Assembly: GCA_038396625.1 (NCBI GenBank)
Contig: CP121688.1
Coordinates: forward strand, 3,348,001-3,412,000
Direction of reading: 5' to 3'
Source: G038396625 sp038396625
GTDB taxonomy: Bacteria > Bacillota > Clostridia > Peptostreptococcales > Thermotaleaceae
Length of the DNA: 64,000 bases
Of the stretch, positions 42,955 through 52,105 are shown piece after piece (positions within the stretch are counted from its first letter, which is position 1; each line of letters begins with the position of its first letter). Under the pieces are notes generated by a model that was given only the letters and a program-made list of their open reading frames with translations, did no database searches and had not been told where the DNA came from. A program made the position numbers and the translations under genes.

Positions 42955-44316
42955 TTAATAGGTGAAAATTTTTACTTGTACATAGCCTGCCGTAGAATAC
43001 ACTAGTTTATCTCCATTGGGCAATTCTTTATATGTTATTTCTACAGTACCTGGTCTATTTTCTATATGGTTCCATTGTGCAGATATATTTTTATCTATTT
43101 CTTTGATGATATCTTCCGAAATGTTGTTAGCTTTTAAAATCTGAAATATTTCATGAATTTGGGTAAACATATCCTCTGTATCATCTGGATGAAACATTCT
43201 CATTTCCAGCTTTATTCCTTTGGATTCATCTGTACCAATAAACAACCTTGTTTTTTCTGGCACTTTATAGCCCGTTGGCAATTCTGTGTATTCTTCAATA
43301 TCGATAACCGCATCTGCCTTATAAACAAAAGGTGTATAAATAGATACCCGAACATCCATATTACAAAATAGCTCAATCCTTCTTCCATCCTTTAAAACTT
43401 TCATAATGGGTACTGTCATTTTTGGCGCATTATATCCTTCTATCCAAGCCTCTTCTATTTTTTGTCGAAATAGAGAGATAATCTCTTCAGGCACATCATT
43501 GATTTCAAGCGTCTGCAACAATTGCTCAATTTTCTCAGGCATATCTTTTGCTCTATTGGGATCTTGTGCTGTTAGTCGTAAATGTAGATTTGTCTTTTCA
43601 TTGAATGCGATGTCTAGCTTTGTCTCTTTCGGCACCCAATATCCCGTCTCCAACAATCTATATCCTTCTTTTCCTTCAATGGGAACATCCTCTGTTTCGT
43701 TCGTCAACCAACCATATTTCTGTGCAATCGTATGAATCATTACCATAGCCTGCTCTCTTGTTGTATTGGCCAGTGGCGCCATTTGATTATTACCCATGCC
43801 ATTCATAATACCTTCTTGCGTACAAAAATAAATTCCCTCCAGTGCCCATGGAGCAACTTGATCAATATCTTCAAAGGAAGCTTCTTCGTAAATCGTGGTA
43901 TCTACTTCTAATGCTTCTAATTCTTTTAATAGCATAATTGCAATTTCTTGTCGAGTAATCTTCTTATCAGGAGAAAATTCTGTGACACTCACACCGTTTA
44001 CAATCCCTAGGTTATATGCCTTTGCAACCATAGGGTCATCTGTATCGGTAAAAGGAGCTTGTCCTTGAATCGCTTCCACAGTAGTTTCCTTTGCCTTAGC
44101 ATACAATCTTACAGCAAGATCTGCAAATTCTTCTCTGGTAATATCCTGCTGAAACTTATCTGCTTCCCCTAATGTCTCCGTCAGCATATGCTGTTCTTTT
44201 AATATCTCAATACTTTTTTTTGCCCAAGCAGATGGCTCTGCGAAGGAACTATTATGAAAAAACAGCAATAAACTGAATGTAATCAATAGAATTCTTGAAA
44301 ATTTTTTTATCCTCAT
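42955..44316 (-). CDS. SLH-domain surface protein with a duplicated C-terminal domain
   Basis: A 454-residue exported protein: signal peptide (LLITFSLLLFFHNSSFA), three S-layer homology repeats (about residues 28-205; ITREEFADLAVRLY, ITRQEIAIMLLKEL and TTREQAMVMIHTIA), then two tandem copies of an unrecognised domain of about 105 residues (225-327 and 349-453). Both copies begin GY-x-VP-x-x-T-x-L and end in a V-x-I-x-T/Y strand. The SLH part binds cell-wall glycan. TAAGGAGG supports the ATG at 44316. The gene follows an ECF sigma factor by 105 bp, so it may be its target or its partner. Confidence 0.82.
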   Translation of the reverse strand: MRIKKFSRILLITFSLLLFFHNSSFAEPSAWAKKSIEILKEQHMLTETLGEADKFQQDITREEFADLAVRLYAKAKETTVEAIQGQAPFTDTDDPMVAKAYNLGIVNGVSVTEFSPDKKITRQEIAIMLLKELEALEVDTTIYEEASFEDIDQVAPWALEGIYFCTQEGIMNGMGNNQMAPLANTTREQAMVMIHTIAQKYGWLTNETEDVPIEGKEGYRLLETGYWVPKETKLDIAFNEKTNLHLRLTAQDPNRAKDMPEKIEQLLQTLEINDVPEEIISLFRQKIEEAWIEGYNAPKMTVPIMKVLKDGRRIELFCNMDVRVSIYTPFVYKADAVIDIEEYTELPTGYKVPEKTRLFIGTDESKGIKLEMRMFHPDDTEDMFTQIHEIFQILKANNISEDIIKEIDKNISAQWNHIENRPGTVEITYKELPNGDKLVYSTAGYVQVKIFTY

Positions 44317-44421
44317 GGCCTTCCTCCTTAAAAACCATTTTTTTACACATATTATATATATGCCCAAATACCGCATGAACAAACATATTTTCATGGGGAA
44401 ATTTGTTTTCCAAAACAATTT

Positions 44422-44940
44422 TTATATTACTTTTCTAAGCTGCATTTTCGCTCTATGTAATCTAGATTTCACTGCCCCTATATTAATGTCTAGAAATTGT
44501 CCGATTTCTTTATAGGATAAGTCTTCATAATAATATAGATCAATAATTTCCCTATACTCATCCTTTAAATGCTCAATTTTTTCTTTCAATACTCTATTTC
44601 TCTCATTTGCTTCTACTGTTTCTTCAATCGTATTTACATCTATTGGATCTTTCGTCAAATAAATCATGTTGCTCTCATCCTCAACAAACATTTCTTTTCT
44701 CTTTTTACGATATCTATTGATAGCTAAGTTGACAGCAATCCTACAAATCCAAGCCCTAAATTTTTTTAGATTCCTAAGGGTATGTAATTTTTCAAGAACC
44801 GTAATAAAGGTTTCTTGTACAATATCCTGTGCATCTTCTTCATTTCTTAATATGGTATAGGCAGATTGATAAACATGCTGTTTATATTCTTGAAATAATT
44901 GATTATAATTTATATGATCCTGATCCCACTGCATTATCAT
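44422..44940 (-). CDS. ECF-type RNA polymerase sigma factor
   Basis: A 172-residue extracytoplasmic-function sigma factor. Region 2 is YILRNEEDAQDIVQETFITVL with FRAWICRIAVNLAINRYRKKR; region 4 is IIDLYYYEDLSYKEIGQFL and GAVKSRLHRAKMQLRK. The ATG at 44940 is preferred, since AGGGG lies five bases upstream; longer readings are less likely. No anti-sigma gene follows; instead comes an SLH protein gene, which is unusual. A TTACAA direct repeat lies upstream. Confidence 0.9.
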   Translation of the reverse strand: MIMQWDQDHINYNQLFQEYKQHVYQSAYTILRNEEDAQDIVQETFITVLEKLHTLRNLKKFRAWICRIAVNLAINRYRKKRKEMFVEDESNMIYLTKDPIDVNTIEETVEANERNRVLKEKIEHLKDEYREIIDLYYYEDLSYKEIGQFLDINIGAVKSRLHRAKMQLRKVI

Positions 44941-45017
44941 TTCTTCCCCTGTATTCATAGTTTTTTCTTTATATAACCTTCTTATATATAGTGTACTGGA
45001 TGTGCTACAAAAAATGG

Positions 45018-45034
45018 TTACAAAAGAGTTACAA
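45018..45034 (-). promoter_or_regulatory. TTACAA direct repeat upstream of the ECF sigma gene
   Basis: TTACAA-N5-TTACAA on the plus strand (45018-45023 and 45029-45034). It has the same sequence, orientation and 11-bp period as the repeat at 26032-26048 before the lipoprotein gene. It lies about 80 bases before the sigma start. Confidence 0.4.
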
Positions 45035-45109
45035 TACATCATTATGCAAAAATATATGATTTTTTCTAATATCGTTCTATTTTGTATAATTATTTTCTTT
45101 ATATAAAAA

Positions 45110-45143
45110 ATTGGGTAGTACCTTATAACGGCTTCTACCCAAT
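45110..45143 (-). terminator. Terminator after the AbgT/M20 operon
   Basis: ATTGGGTAG and CTACCCAAT arms (45110-45118 and 45135-45143), with further inner pairs, followed on the minus strand by TTTTTTAT. It lies 15 bases after the stop at 45158. Confidence 0.8.
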
Positions 45144-45157
45144 GGAAAATTTTCTTA

Positions 45158-46438
45158 TTAAGATCTCTTTGCTTTGCTTAGTAAGTCCAATACAATATCT
45201 TGGTAGCAAATATATCCATTTACTAATACCTCTTCATCAAAATCAAAACTACTGTGGTGATGGGGTGCTTTTAATGTTGTTCCAAACACCATATACAACG
45301 CTTTTCCTCCATTCTTCTCTACTTCATTAAACATATAGGTCACATCTTCAGACCCGCCTAAGGATGCATTTTGAAGAATTTCAAAATCATGCTTGTGCAA
45401 TAAATCCATTACATAAGCCGTAAATTTATCCTGTTGTGGGTGATAAGCTGGAGCTCCTCCTACTTTTTTAACTTGATATTCTATATCGTAAAGTTTCGCA
45501 CTGCCTTCTATAATGTGATATGCCTTTTCTAACAATTTATCATTAATTTCTTGTGTTTCTCCACGAATTTCTACTTCCAATTTTGCATAGGAGGGTACTA
45601 CATTTCTAGCTGTTCCTGCTTGAAATATCCCTACATTTATACGACTCATTCCTTCGCTAAACTGAGGAAGTGTATGAAGGTTCAACGCACAGCTAGCACC
45701 AGCTAGCAAAGCATTTTTCCCTAATTCAGGATAAGCTCCTGCATGGGATGGACGTCCATAATAATGGATGTCTAACTTTGTAGTGGCTAAAAAACCTCCC
45801 ACCCCACAAATTACTTGATTTTTCTTTGCCATAAATCCAATATGACCTGAGAAAATATAATCCACATCCTCTAAAACGCCTGCATCTACAAAGCTTTTGG
45901 CCCCTCTGACTCCCTCTTCTGCAGGCTGGAATAAAAACAGAATTTTTCCTGAAAGCTGCTCTTTTGCATTACTTAATTTTTTAGCAAGTAGTAGTCCCAT
46001 GGCAATATGACCATCATGGCCACACGCATGCATCATTCCTTTGTTTTTCGATATGAATTTTTCCCTGTACGGCTTATGCACTTCTTTTGTATCTTCTTCT
46101 ATTCCATTACTGTCAATATCAAATCGAAGAGCAATCGTAGGTCCTGGCCGTTGCGTATTAAGGACACCTATCGCTCCTGTATAGCCTTCTAGTATCTCTT
46201 GTGTATCAAAATCTACATGTAAATCTATTATGCCTTTTTTATGCTCTTCCATAAGGTCTTTCTCTGGAAGGCCAATTCTTTCACTATGGATCTGTTTTCC
46301 ATAGATTACTTCTAATCCAAAACTTTTCAAATACTGAATAATTCTTATGGTTGTTTCATATTCAAGCCATCCTATTTCAGCACATTGATGAAATTCTCGC
46401 CGCAAGCATATAAGCTCTTGTAAAGCCTGATTCTCCAT
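45158..46438 (-). CDS. M20 amidohydrolase, AbgA-like
   Basis: A 426-residue metal-dependent amidohydrolase resembling subunit A of p-aminobenzoyl-glutamate hydrolase. Motifs are RREFHQCAEIGWLEYETT, MMHACGHDGHIAMG, FQPAEEGVRGAK and SGHIGFM; a dimerisation lid contains YYGRPSHAGAYP. It cleaves an acyl- or aroyl-amino acid. It starts one base after the preceding M20 gene, with AAAGGAG in that gene's end. Together with the AbgT carrier it probably takes up and splits p-aminobenzoyl-glutamate or a related amide. Confidence 0.85.
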   Translation of the reverse strand: MENQALQELICLRREFHQCAEIGWLEYETTIRIIQYLKSFGLEVIYGKQIHSERIGLPEKDLMEEHKKGIIDLHVDFDTQEILEGYTGAIGVLNTQRPGPTIALRFDIDSNGIEEDTKEVHKPYREKFISKNKGMMHACGHDGHIAMGLLLAKKLSNAKEQLSGKILFLFQPAEEGVRGAKSFVDAGVLEDVDYIFSGHIGFMAKKNQVICGVGGFLATTKLDIHYYGRPSHAGAYPELGKNALLAGASCALNLHTLPQFSEGMSRINVGIFQAGTARNVVPSYAKLEVEIRGETQEINDKLLEKAYHIIEGSAKLYDIEYQVKKVGGAPAYHPQQDKFTAYVMDLLHKHDFEILQNASLGGSEDVTYMFNEVEKNGGKALYMVFGTTLKAPHHHSSFDFDEEVLVNGYICYQDIVLDLLSKAKRS

Positions 46439-46439
46439 A

Positions 46440-47621
46440 CTAAAACTCCTTTGACAAATACTTTAGTGCAGATTTAATAAAAATCTCCATACCTGTTTTC
46501 ATAATTTCTTCATCAAAATCAAACTTTGGATGATGGATGGGATAGCCTCTTTCTTCCTGAGCACCTAGCCAAAAGAACGCACCAGGTACTTTCTGAAGGT
46601 AATTAGCAAAATCTTCTCCACCCATAGCAGGTCTTTGGATCTCGATAACATTGTCTGATGTAATTGCCTCAGATGCCACAGAGCGCACCAAATCTACCAT
46701 CTCTTTGTTATTAATAAGGCTAGGATATCCTTGCTGATAATATACATGGCCTTTTGCACCTGTAGATTGACATACGCCTTCTACTACATCTTGGATTCTC
46801 TTTTTCATGGTTTGTTGAATAGCTGGGTTTAACGTTCGTACCGTTCCTTCCAACACTGCAGAATCAGCAATAACATTATATCTCACGCCACTCTGCAGCT
46901 TCCCTACAGTTACAACGGTAGACTCTAGTGGGTCAATCCCCCTGCTCACAATCATTTGCAATAAATTAACAATCTGGCATGCAGTAGCCAATGCATCAAT
47001 GGCTTCATGGGGTGCAGAAGCATGCCCACTTTTTCCCATGATTTCAATCTTAAAAGGATCTGAAGAAGCCATCAGTGCTCCTTCCTTAATACCAATCTGT
47101 CCTTTTGGCAAGTTAGGCCATATATGCAGCCCCAAAATAGCATCTACCTTTTCATTCTGTAATACACCAGCATCTATCATGGGTTTTGCTCCTCCAATAG
47201 GCGCTTTTTCTTCAGCTGGTTGAAAGATAAATTTAATCGTTCCTTCTATGTCCTCTTTCAAATTACTTAATACAGCAGCAGCTCCTAACAGCATTGCAGT
47301 ATGACCATCATGTGCACAAGCATGCATTTTTCCTTCATATTTGGAAGCAAATACACAGTTATTCTTTTCTTGAATCGGTAATGCATCTATATCTGCGCGA
47401 ATTGCTAGCGTCTTTCCTCTTTTTTCCCCTCTTAATATGCCTACGACACCATATCCTCCAACGCCTTCTTGTACCTCTAGAGCTAACTGCTTTAAAGCTT
47501 CTGTGATTTTTTCAGAAGTTCTTTTCTCTTCTCCACTTAATTCTGGATGCATATGAAAATCCCTGCGCCAAGATACTGTTCGTGGAAAAATTTCTTTTAC
47601 CATTTTTTTTATTTTGTCCAT
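46440..47621 (-). CDS. M20 amidohydrolase (N-acyl-amino-acid/hippurate hydrolase type)
   Basis: A 393-residue M20D peptidase-family amidohydrolase. Key residues: RRDFHMHPELSGEEKRTS, MHACAHDGHTAMLLG, FQPAEEKAPIGGAKPM, GLHIWPNLPKGQIG, and GGEDFANYLQKVPGAFFWLG near the end. The cysteine-histidine metal site is intact. GGAGG gives the start. It sits between the AbgT carrier (21 bp upstream) and the AbgA-like gene. It plausibly plays the role of AbgB or hydrolyses another acyl-amino acid. Confidence 0.87.
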   Translation of the reverse strand: MDKIKKMVKEIFPRTVSWRRDFHMHPELSGEEKRTSEKITEALKQLALEVQEGVGGYGVVGILRGEKRGKTLAIRADIDALPIQEKNNCVFASKYEGKMHACAHDGHTAMLLGAAAVLSNLKEDIEGTIKFIFQPAEEKAPIGGAKPMIDAGVLQNEKVDAILGLHIWPNLPKGQIGIKEGALMASSDPFKIEIMGKSGHASAPHEAIDALATACQIVNLLQMIVSRGIDPLESTVVTVGKLQSGVRYNVIADSAVLEGTVRTLNPAIQQTMKKRIQDVVEGVCQSTGAKGHVYYQQGYPSLINNKEMVDLVRSVASEAITSDNVIEIQRPAMGGEDFANYLQKVPGAFFWLGAQEERGYPIHHPKFDFDEEIMKTGMEIFIKSALKYLSKEF

Positions 47622-47642
47622 TCCCTGTTGCCTCCTTTGTTA

Positions 47643-49172
47643 CTACGATAAAAGATGTATCACTGCGTCTGGTCCCAGTGGTAAATTAAATACCATCCAA
47701 ATAATCATTTGGACAATCCAAATCACTAAAAATGTTAAACAAAATGGAATCATCAATGATAATAGCGTCCCAACCCCTGCATTTTCGTCATATTCTTGTG
47801 CAAAAGCAAGTACTACTGGAAAATAAGGGAATAATGGAGACATTGGGTTTGTTGCCGAATCTCCAATACGATATGCAAGCTGCACAAAAGCAGGTGAAAA
47901 GCCCATCAACGATAGCATTGGTACAAAAATTGGTGCAAGAAGTGCCCACTTTGCAGAGCCACTGCCAATGAATAAATTAACAATGGTGGTAATCACAATA
48001 AAGCCTATGATCAGTGGAATTCCTGTAAATCCTACTTTATCTAAAAAAGCTGCCCCCTTCACTGCCACAATTGTTCCCATATTACTCCAATTAAAGAAGG
48101 CGATAAATTGGGCTGCTGCAAATACAAGCACAATATACCCTGACATTCCTTTCATAACTTTCGAAAGCATTTTGGGAATATCTTTTTCGTTTTTAATTGT
48201 CCCTACCGTTAGACCATAAGTAACACCAATAATAATGAAGAACATCATAATAATTGGAATAATCCCGCTTAAAAAAGGAGAGGGGATAATCGTATGAGTT
48301 TCTGCGTCTCTTAATATTCCTGTTTTGGGCACAAGTCCTATTAATAAAATACCAATATAGATAAGTGCTGCAAATCCTGAATTTCTTAAGCCCTTATTTT
48401 CAAGAGGCGTCAATGCCTCTAGTTTTTTATTTATATTTCCCTTGTATTCACCTAATCTTGGCTCTACAACCTTTTCAGTAATCCATGCGCCTACAAAGGT
48501 TAATACAAATGTAGATGCAATTAGAAAATACCAATTTGAAACGGGAGATACCACAACATCCGTAAGTACAGCTTTAGCTGCTTCATTGGTAATACCGGAC
48601 AATAGGGCATCTGTTCCTGCAACAACAAGATTTGCAGTAAATCCTGCTCCTACTCCTGCGAAACCAGCTGCTAAACCTGCTAAAGGATGTCTTTTTACTG
48701 CTAAGAAAATTAATGCTGCCAATGGAGGAATTACTACAAAAGCTGCATCGGAAGCCATATTTCCCATAATTCCTGCAAATATCACCGTTGCTGTAAGTAG
48801 CTGTCTAGGAACGCCTAATACTAATTTTCTCAAGGCAGTAAAAACAAATCCCACTTCTTCTGCTAAACCAATACCAAATGTCATTACAAGTACAAGGCCT
48901 AAGGGTTTAAATCCTATAAAGTTTTTAAGAAAAGATGAAATAATCCACAATATACCGTCCTTGGACAGTAAACTTTTAACTTTTACGATTTCCTTTGTAC
49001 CTGGATGCACTGCCTGCACACCCATCATTTCGATTATTGCAGAAAACAGCATAGTGGCTACAGTTAAAATGATAAACATGGTAAAAGGATGGGGTAGCTT
49101 ATTCCCAACTCTTTCAACCCAATCTAAAAATTGTCGAAACTTTCCTTTCTTTTCTGTTACATTTGCAACCAT
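47643..49172 (-). CDS. AbgT-family transporter
   Basis: A 509-residue membrane carrier of the AbgT family (p-aminobenzoyl-glutamate uptake; some members export sulfonamides). It has 11 or so hydrophobic segments, with landmarks LPHPFTMFIILTV, GIMGNMASDAAFVVIPPLAALIF and GIGDSATNPMSPLFPYFP-like sequence AYRIGDSATNPMSPLF. The ATG at 49172 fits AAAGG at nine bases; ATGs at 49178 and 49181 are too close. It heads the operon with two M20 genes. The promoter region carries repeats. Confidence 0.88.
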   Translation of the reverse strand: MVANVTEKKGKFRQFLDWVERVGNKLPHPFTMFIILTVATMLFSAIIEMMGVQAVHPGTKEIVKVKSLLSKDGILWIISSFLKNFIGFKPLGLVLVMTFGIGLAEEVGFVFTALRKLVLGVPRQLLTATVIFAGIMGNMASDAAFVVIPPLAALIFLAVKRHPLAGLAAGFAGVGAGFTANLVVAGTDALLSGITNEAAKAVLTDVVVSPVSNWYFLIASTFVLTFVGAWITEKVVEPRLGEYKGNINKKLEALTPLENKGLRNSGFAALIYIGILLIGLVPKTGILRDAETHTIIPSPFLSGIIPIIMMFFIIIGVTYGLTVGTIKNEKDIPKMLSKVMKGMSGYIVLVFAAAQFIAFFNWSNMGTIVAVKGAAFLDKVGFTGIPLIIGFIVITTIVNLFIGSGSAKWALLAPIFVPMLSLMGFSPAFVQLAYRIGDSATNPMSPLFPYFPVVLAFAQEYDENAGVGTLLSLMIPFCLTFLVIWIVQMIIWMVFNLPLGPDAVIHLLS

Positions 49173-49183
49173 TTTCATCATCC

Positions 49184-49222
49184 TTTCGGTCTTATTTCGG
49201 TCATGACCACATGTGTATTATA
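49184..49222 (-). promoter_or_regulatory. Promoter and candidate operators of the abgT operon
   Basis: Minus-strand -10 TATAAT (49217-49222) is followed by a perfect palindrome GGTCATGACC (49199-49208) and a direct repeat GACCGAAA at 49195-49202 and 49184-49191, period 11. The last repeat abuts the ribosome binding site. Binding there would block transcription or initiation. The regulator encoded at 49307-50605 is the natural candidate. Confidence 0.45.
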
Positions 49223-49282
49223 TCATAATTTTCAAAAAAACAATACACTTTATGCATCTTTTTCTATTTTTCTGTAAAATGA

Positions 49283-49308
49283 AAAAGACTTTTTCACAAA
49301 AGTCTTTT
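49283..49308 (-). terminator. Terminator after the abgT-linked regulator gene
   Basis: A perfect 11-bp stem (49283-49293 and 49298-49308) overlapping the stop codon at 49307, followed by TTTTTC on the minus strand. Confidence 0.75.
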
Positions 49309-50605
49309 ACAAAAAAATCTCATATATTTGTCTAGGTCTTCCCGTATTAGCTGTACTTTCCGTAGCAATGACTTTACCATATCCTGCATCAGTAATACGT
49401 TTAAGGATTCTACGGCCACTTCTTACACTTACGCCTAAATAATTTGCCAATTCCTCTGCATTCACTTTGTTTGTTCCTATTTTTTGTATGATCGCCTTTA
49501 TTTTTGATAGATAAGCGGCACTAACTTGTACTTTTTCTGCAATTTCTTGCATTTCTTCATTGATTACTGCTAATTCATAGGATAATGTCTTGCCCTCTTC
49601 TCCAATAGGACCAGATATTTGTCCGTTTTCATCTACCATAAAGCAACAGTTATAATCTTCTTCCTCCGCATAGCCAAGGGCAACTCGGGCATTGGCTTCT
49701 GCTTCATAAACAGTATTCCCAAAACCTATTCCTGAGGCAACTTTCATTTGTAATGACTGATCGTGAAGGGTAATTTTTTTATAAAGCTCATGATTTTTCC
49801 ATTGACTTTCTATTGCTCCACGTGTGCTGAAAATCAAATATTCATCTCTACCAAATGGAAATACCGAACCAAAACTATCTTGGGTGTACTGGATTAATGT
49901 TTCTTCTAATTTATTCTTTAGCTTTAAAAATTCATATTCAGAAGACATATTGCTGGTTTTATTCTTTATTTTCACAATTTGAACTGCAATTTGAGTTGCT
50001 TTTATTTTTTTCACATCTCCTATATAGATTGCTTTATGAATATATTCTCGTATCAAAGGAATGGTAGGATATAATTTTAATACTGGTACCCCTAATGTCC
50101 GTAATTTTTCAAAGGTTTTACTAAGACAAGTCGCAACTATGTTGATTTTTTTTTCTTTCCACAATTTGTAATGGTATTCAACCAGTTCATTGTAATCTAT
50201 ATCTCCAGGATATGATTTTACATATAGCTTTTCAATGGGAATATCCAATTCCTTTACCACTTCTTCTACTGCCTTTTTTTCTATTGTATCAAAACTTATT
50301 TTTGTATAATCTATACCTCGCTCTTTCATTTGCCAAAAGGCTCTATATAAACTTGTTCCTGTTCTTGGAACATAGACTGATGGTTTTGTGATCACTTTTT
50401 CTTGTTGTGCCACAACATAGGGCACTTGTCCTGAGAAAACAATTACGTCCACCTTATCTTCACAGTTCTTTAGTAATTTTACTGTTTCATTTTTATTTTT
50501 ATAGGAATATACTACGATTTCAATTTGCTCTTCAAATTCTTTTGCTACAGTTTTAATCTTATCGACTGTATCTGCTGCGCCAACGATTCCTAGTCTAATT
50601 TTCAT
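49307..50605 (-). CDS. Transcriptional regulator with receptor-like, GGDEF-like and winged-helix parts
   Basis: A 432-residue protein. The first 190 residues resemble a sensor lobe (MKIRLGIVGAADTVDKI, VIVFSGQVPYVVAQQ, KINIVATCLSKTFEKLRTLG), reminiscent of PrpR-N-type domains. The middle resembles the degenerate GGDEF domain of CdaR/PucR regulators (VASGIGFGNTVYEAEANAR). The C terminus is a winged helix-turn-helix (ELANYLGVSVRSGRRILKRI). The ATG at 50605 follows AAAGGAAG; the earlier TTG is inside that site. It precedes the abgT operon and probably controls it. The ligand is unknown. Confidence 0.7.
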   Translation of the reverse strand: MKIRLGIVGAADTVDKIKTVAKEFEEQIEIVVYSYKNKNETVKLLKNCEDKVDVIVFSGQVPYVVAQQEKVITKPSVYVPRTGTSLYRAFWQMKERGIDYTKISFDTIEKKAVEEVVKELDIPIEKLYVKSYPGDIDYNELVEYHYKLWKEKKINIVATCLSKTFEKLRTLGVPVLKLYPTIPLIREYIHKAIYIGDVKKIKATQIAVQIVKIKNKTSNMSSEYEFLKLKNKLEETLIQYTQDSFGSVFPFGRDEYLIFSTRGAIESQWKNHELYKKITLHDQSLQMKVASGIGFGNTVYEAEANARVALGYAEEEDYNCCFMVDENGQISGPIGEEGKTLSYELAVINEEMQEIAEKVQVSAAYLSKIKAIIQKIGTNKVNAEELANYLGVSVRSGRRILKRITDAGYGKVIATESTANTGRPRQIYEIFL

Positions 50606-50675
50606 ATATACTCTTCCTTTCAATAAATAACCATTCTTAAAATAAACAAATTACAAAATATAAGAACAAATCATG

Positions 50676-51968
50676 TTATGCATAGATATCTGAAAATTCA
50701 ATATCAATTTTTTCTACATTTGCATATTGGGTAACACCATTTTCCTTTATCATAGAACCCTCTTCCTTCATAAGACGTACGGGTATCTCTATAATAAATT
50801 CACTTCCCTTGCCCAATTCACTTTGAACTGTAATATCTCCTTGATGCATGTATACAATAGCTTTTACCAAAGATAGACCGATGCCACTCCCCTCATAGGC
50901 TGTATTAGAAATCATATCGCTCCCTTTAAAGCGTTTAAAAATCATAGCCTGCTTATCCTTAGGCACGCCTATACCCGTATCTTTCACTGAAATCATAATT
51001 TTGTCTTTCTTATCATATATCTTGACCCATATACTTCCTCCAGATTTTGTATATTTTACAGCATTCGATAAAAGATTGAGGATCACCCTTTCCATTTTCT
51101 CAGCATCACAAGCCATTATTTTTTCTTCTATTTCCGTATCAAATTCTAATGTGATTGCTTTGCTTTCTATATATTCTACTACGGACAAAGCAATATTCTC
51201 CACAATTGTTACGATATTATGATTTCTTAAATTTAGTTTAAAGTATCCTGCATCAATTTTAGTGGAGTCGATGATATTATTAATGAGTCGAAGAAGCCGA
51301 TAACAATTTTGCTTCATAATTTTAATATATTTATGGTGTTTACGTACATATGCACAATCACTATGTTCACCAAGCATTGTATCCATTAACTGAATTGTTC
51401 CTAATATGACATTTAATGGGGTTTTGAATTCATGAGATATATTCGAAAACATTTCCGTTCTTTGATTTTTCTCGTTGATGGTTTGTTGCAATAATTTTTT
51501 ATTTTTTTCTATTTGAATTCTCAGGGTTTCTTCTATTTCCTTTCTCTCTGTAATATCCGTAAAAGTTCCTACAGCTTTTTTCATTACACCATATTCATCA
51601 GAAATAGTATAACCTCGATCCAAAATCCATTTATAATATCCAGCTTTTGTTTTGATTCTATATTCTATTTCAAACTTTTCTTTCGCGCTATTGTCTGTAT
51701 AAAGTTGAATATGCTCTAAAACTTTGTTCAAATCATCAGGATGTAGGAGGCTTTTCCATCCCTCAATGCTATTGGGAATTTCATTACAGGTATATCCAAG
51801 CATGTGCTTCCACTGATCAGGCATATATAGGTAGTCGGTAGTTATATCCCATTCCCATATTCCATCTGTAATATGATCAATAATCATTCTGTAACTTTCT
51901 TCTTTGTCCTTTATTTTTGACTCCCGTCGATTGGATTGTCTCTTTTTCTTTTTGGGTTTTTCTAACAT
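50676..51968 (-). CDS. PAS-domain sensor histidine kinase
   Basis: A 430-residue, apparently soluble kinase. A PAS/PAC domain covers about residues 22-150 (DGIWEWDITTDYLYMPDQW to GTFTDITERKEIEETL). The phosphorylated histidine is in FSNISHEFKTPLNV; ATP-binding boxes are ILNLLSNAVKYT, DTGIGVPKDK and GSGIGLSLVKAI. No membrane segment or response regulator is visible, so the partner is elsewhere. Such orphan kinases in sporulating clostridia often feed Spo0A. The start at 51968 follows GGGGTGGAG. Confidence 0.88.
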   Translation of the reverse strand: MLEKPKKKKRQSNRRESKIKDKEESYRMIIDHITDGIWEWDITTDYLYMPDQWKHMLGYTCNEIPNSIEGWKSLLHPDDLNKVLEHIQLYTDNSAKEKFEIEYRIKTKAGYYKWILDRGYTISDEYGVMKKAVGTFTDITERKEIEETLRIQIEKNKKLLQQTINEKNQRTEMFSNISHEFKTPLNVILGTIQLMDTMLGEHSDCAYVRKHHKYIKIMKQNCYRLLRLINNIIDSTKIDAGYFKLNLRNHNIVTIVENIALSVVEYIESKAITLEFDTEIEEKIMACDAEKMERVILNLLSNAVKYTKSGGSIWVKIYDKKDKIMISVKDTGIGVPKDKQAMIFKRFKGSDMISNTAYEGSGIGLSLVKAIVYMHQGDITVQSELGKGSEFIIEIPVRLMKEEGSMIKENGVTQYANVEKIDIEFSDIYA

Positions 51969-52105
51969 TTGTATCTCCACCCCTTTAGCTCTCTACTCAC
52001 AATTTCAAAAATTTTACATATGCATATTGTATCTTCTACATAAATTTGCGTTTTCCTTCCCTATTTAGTCTAATATTATGAAAAGTATGACAATATAACC
52101 ATCCC

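Noticed and set aside
45005..45034. Third TTACAA-like unit (CTACAA at 45005) as part of the ECF repeat
   Set aside because: Its spacing to the next unit is 13 bp rather than 11 and it has a mismatch, so only two units are counted.
48442..49206. A 254-codon open frame on the plus strand
   Set aside because: It lies antisense to the intact abgT gene, has no ribosome binding site, and its product is low-complexity of the kind expected from the reverse of membrane-protein codons.
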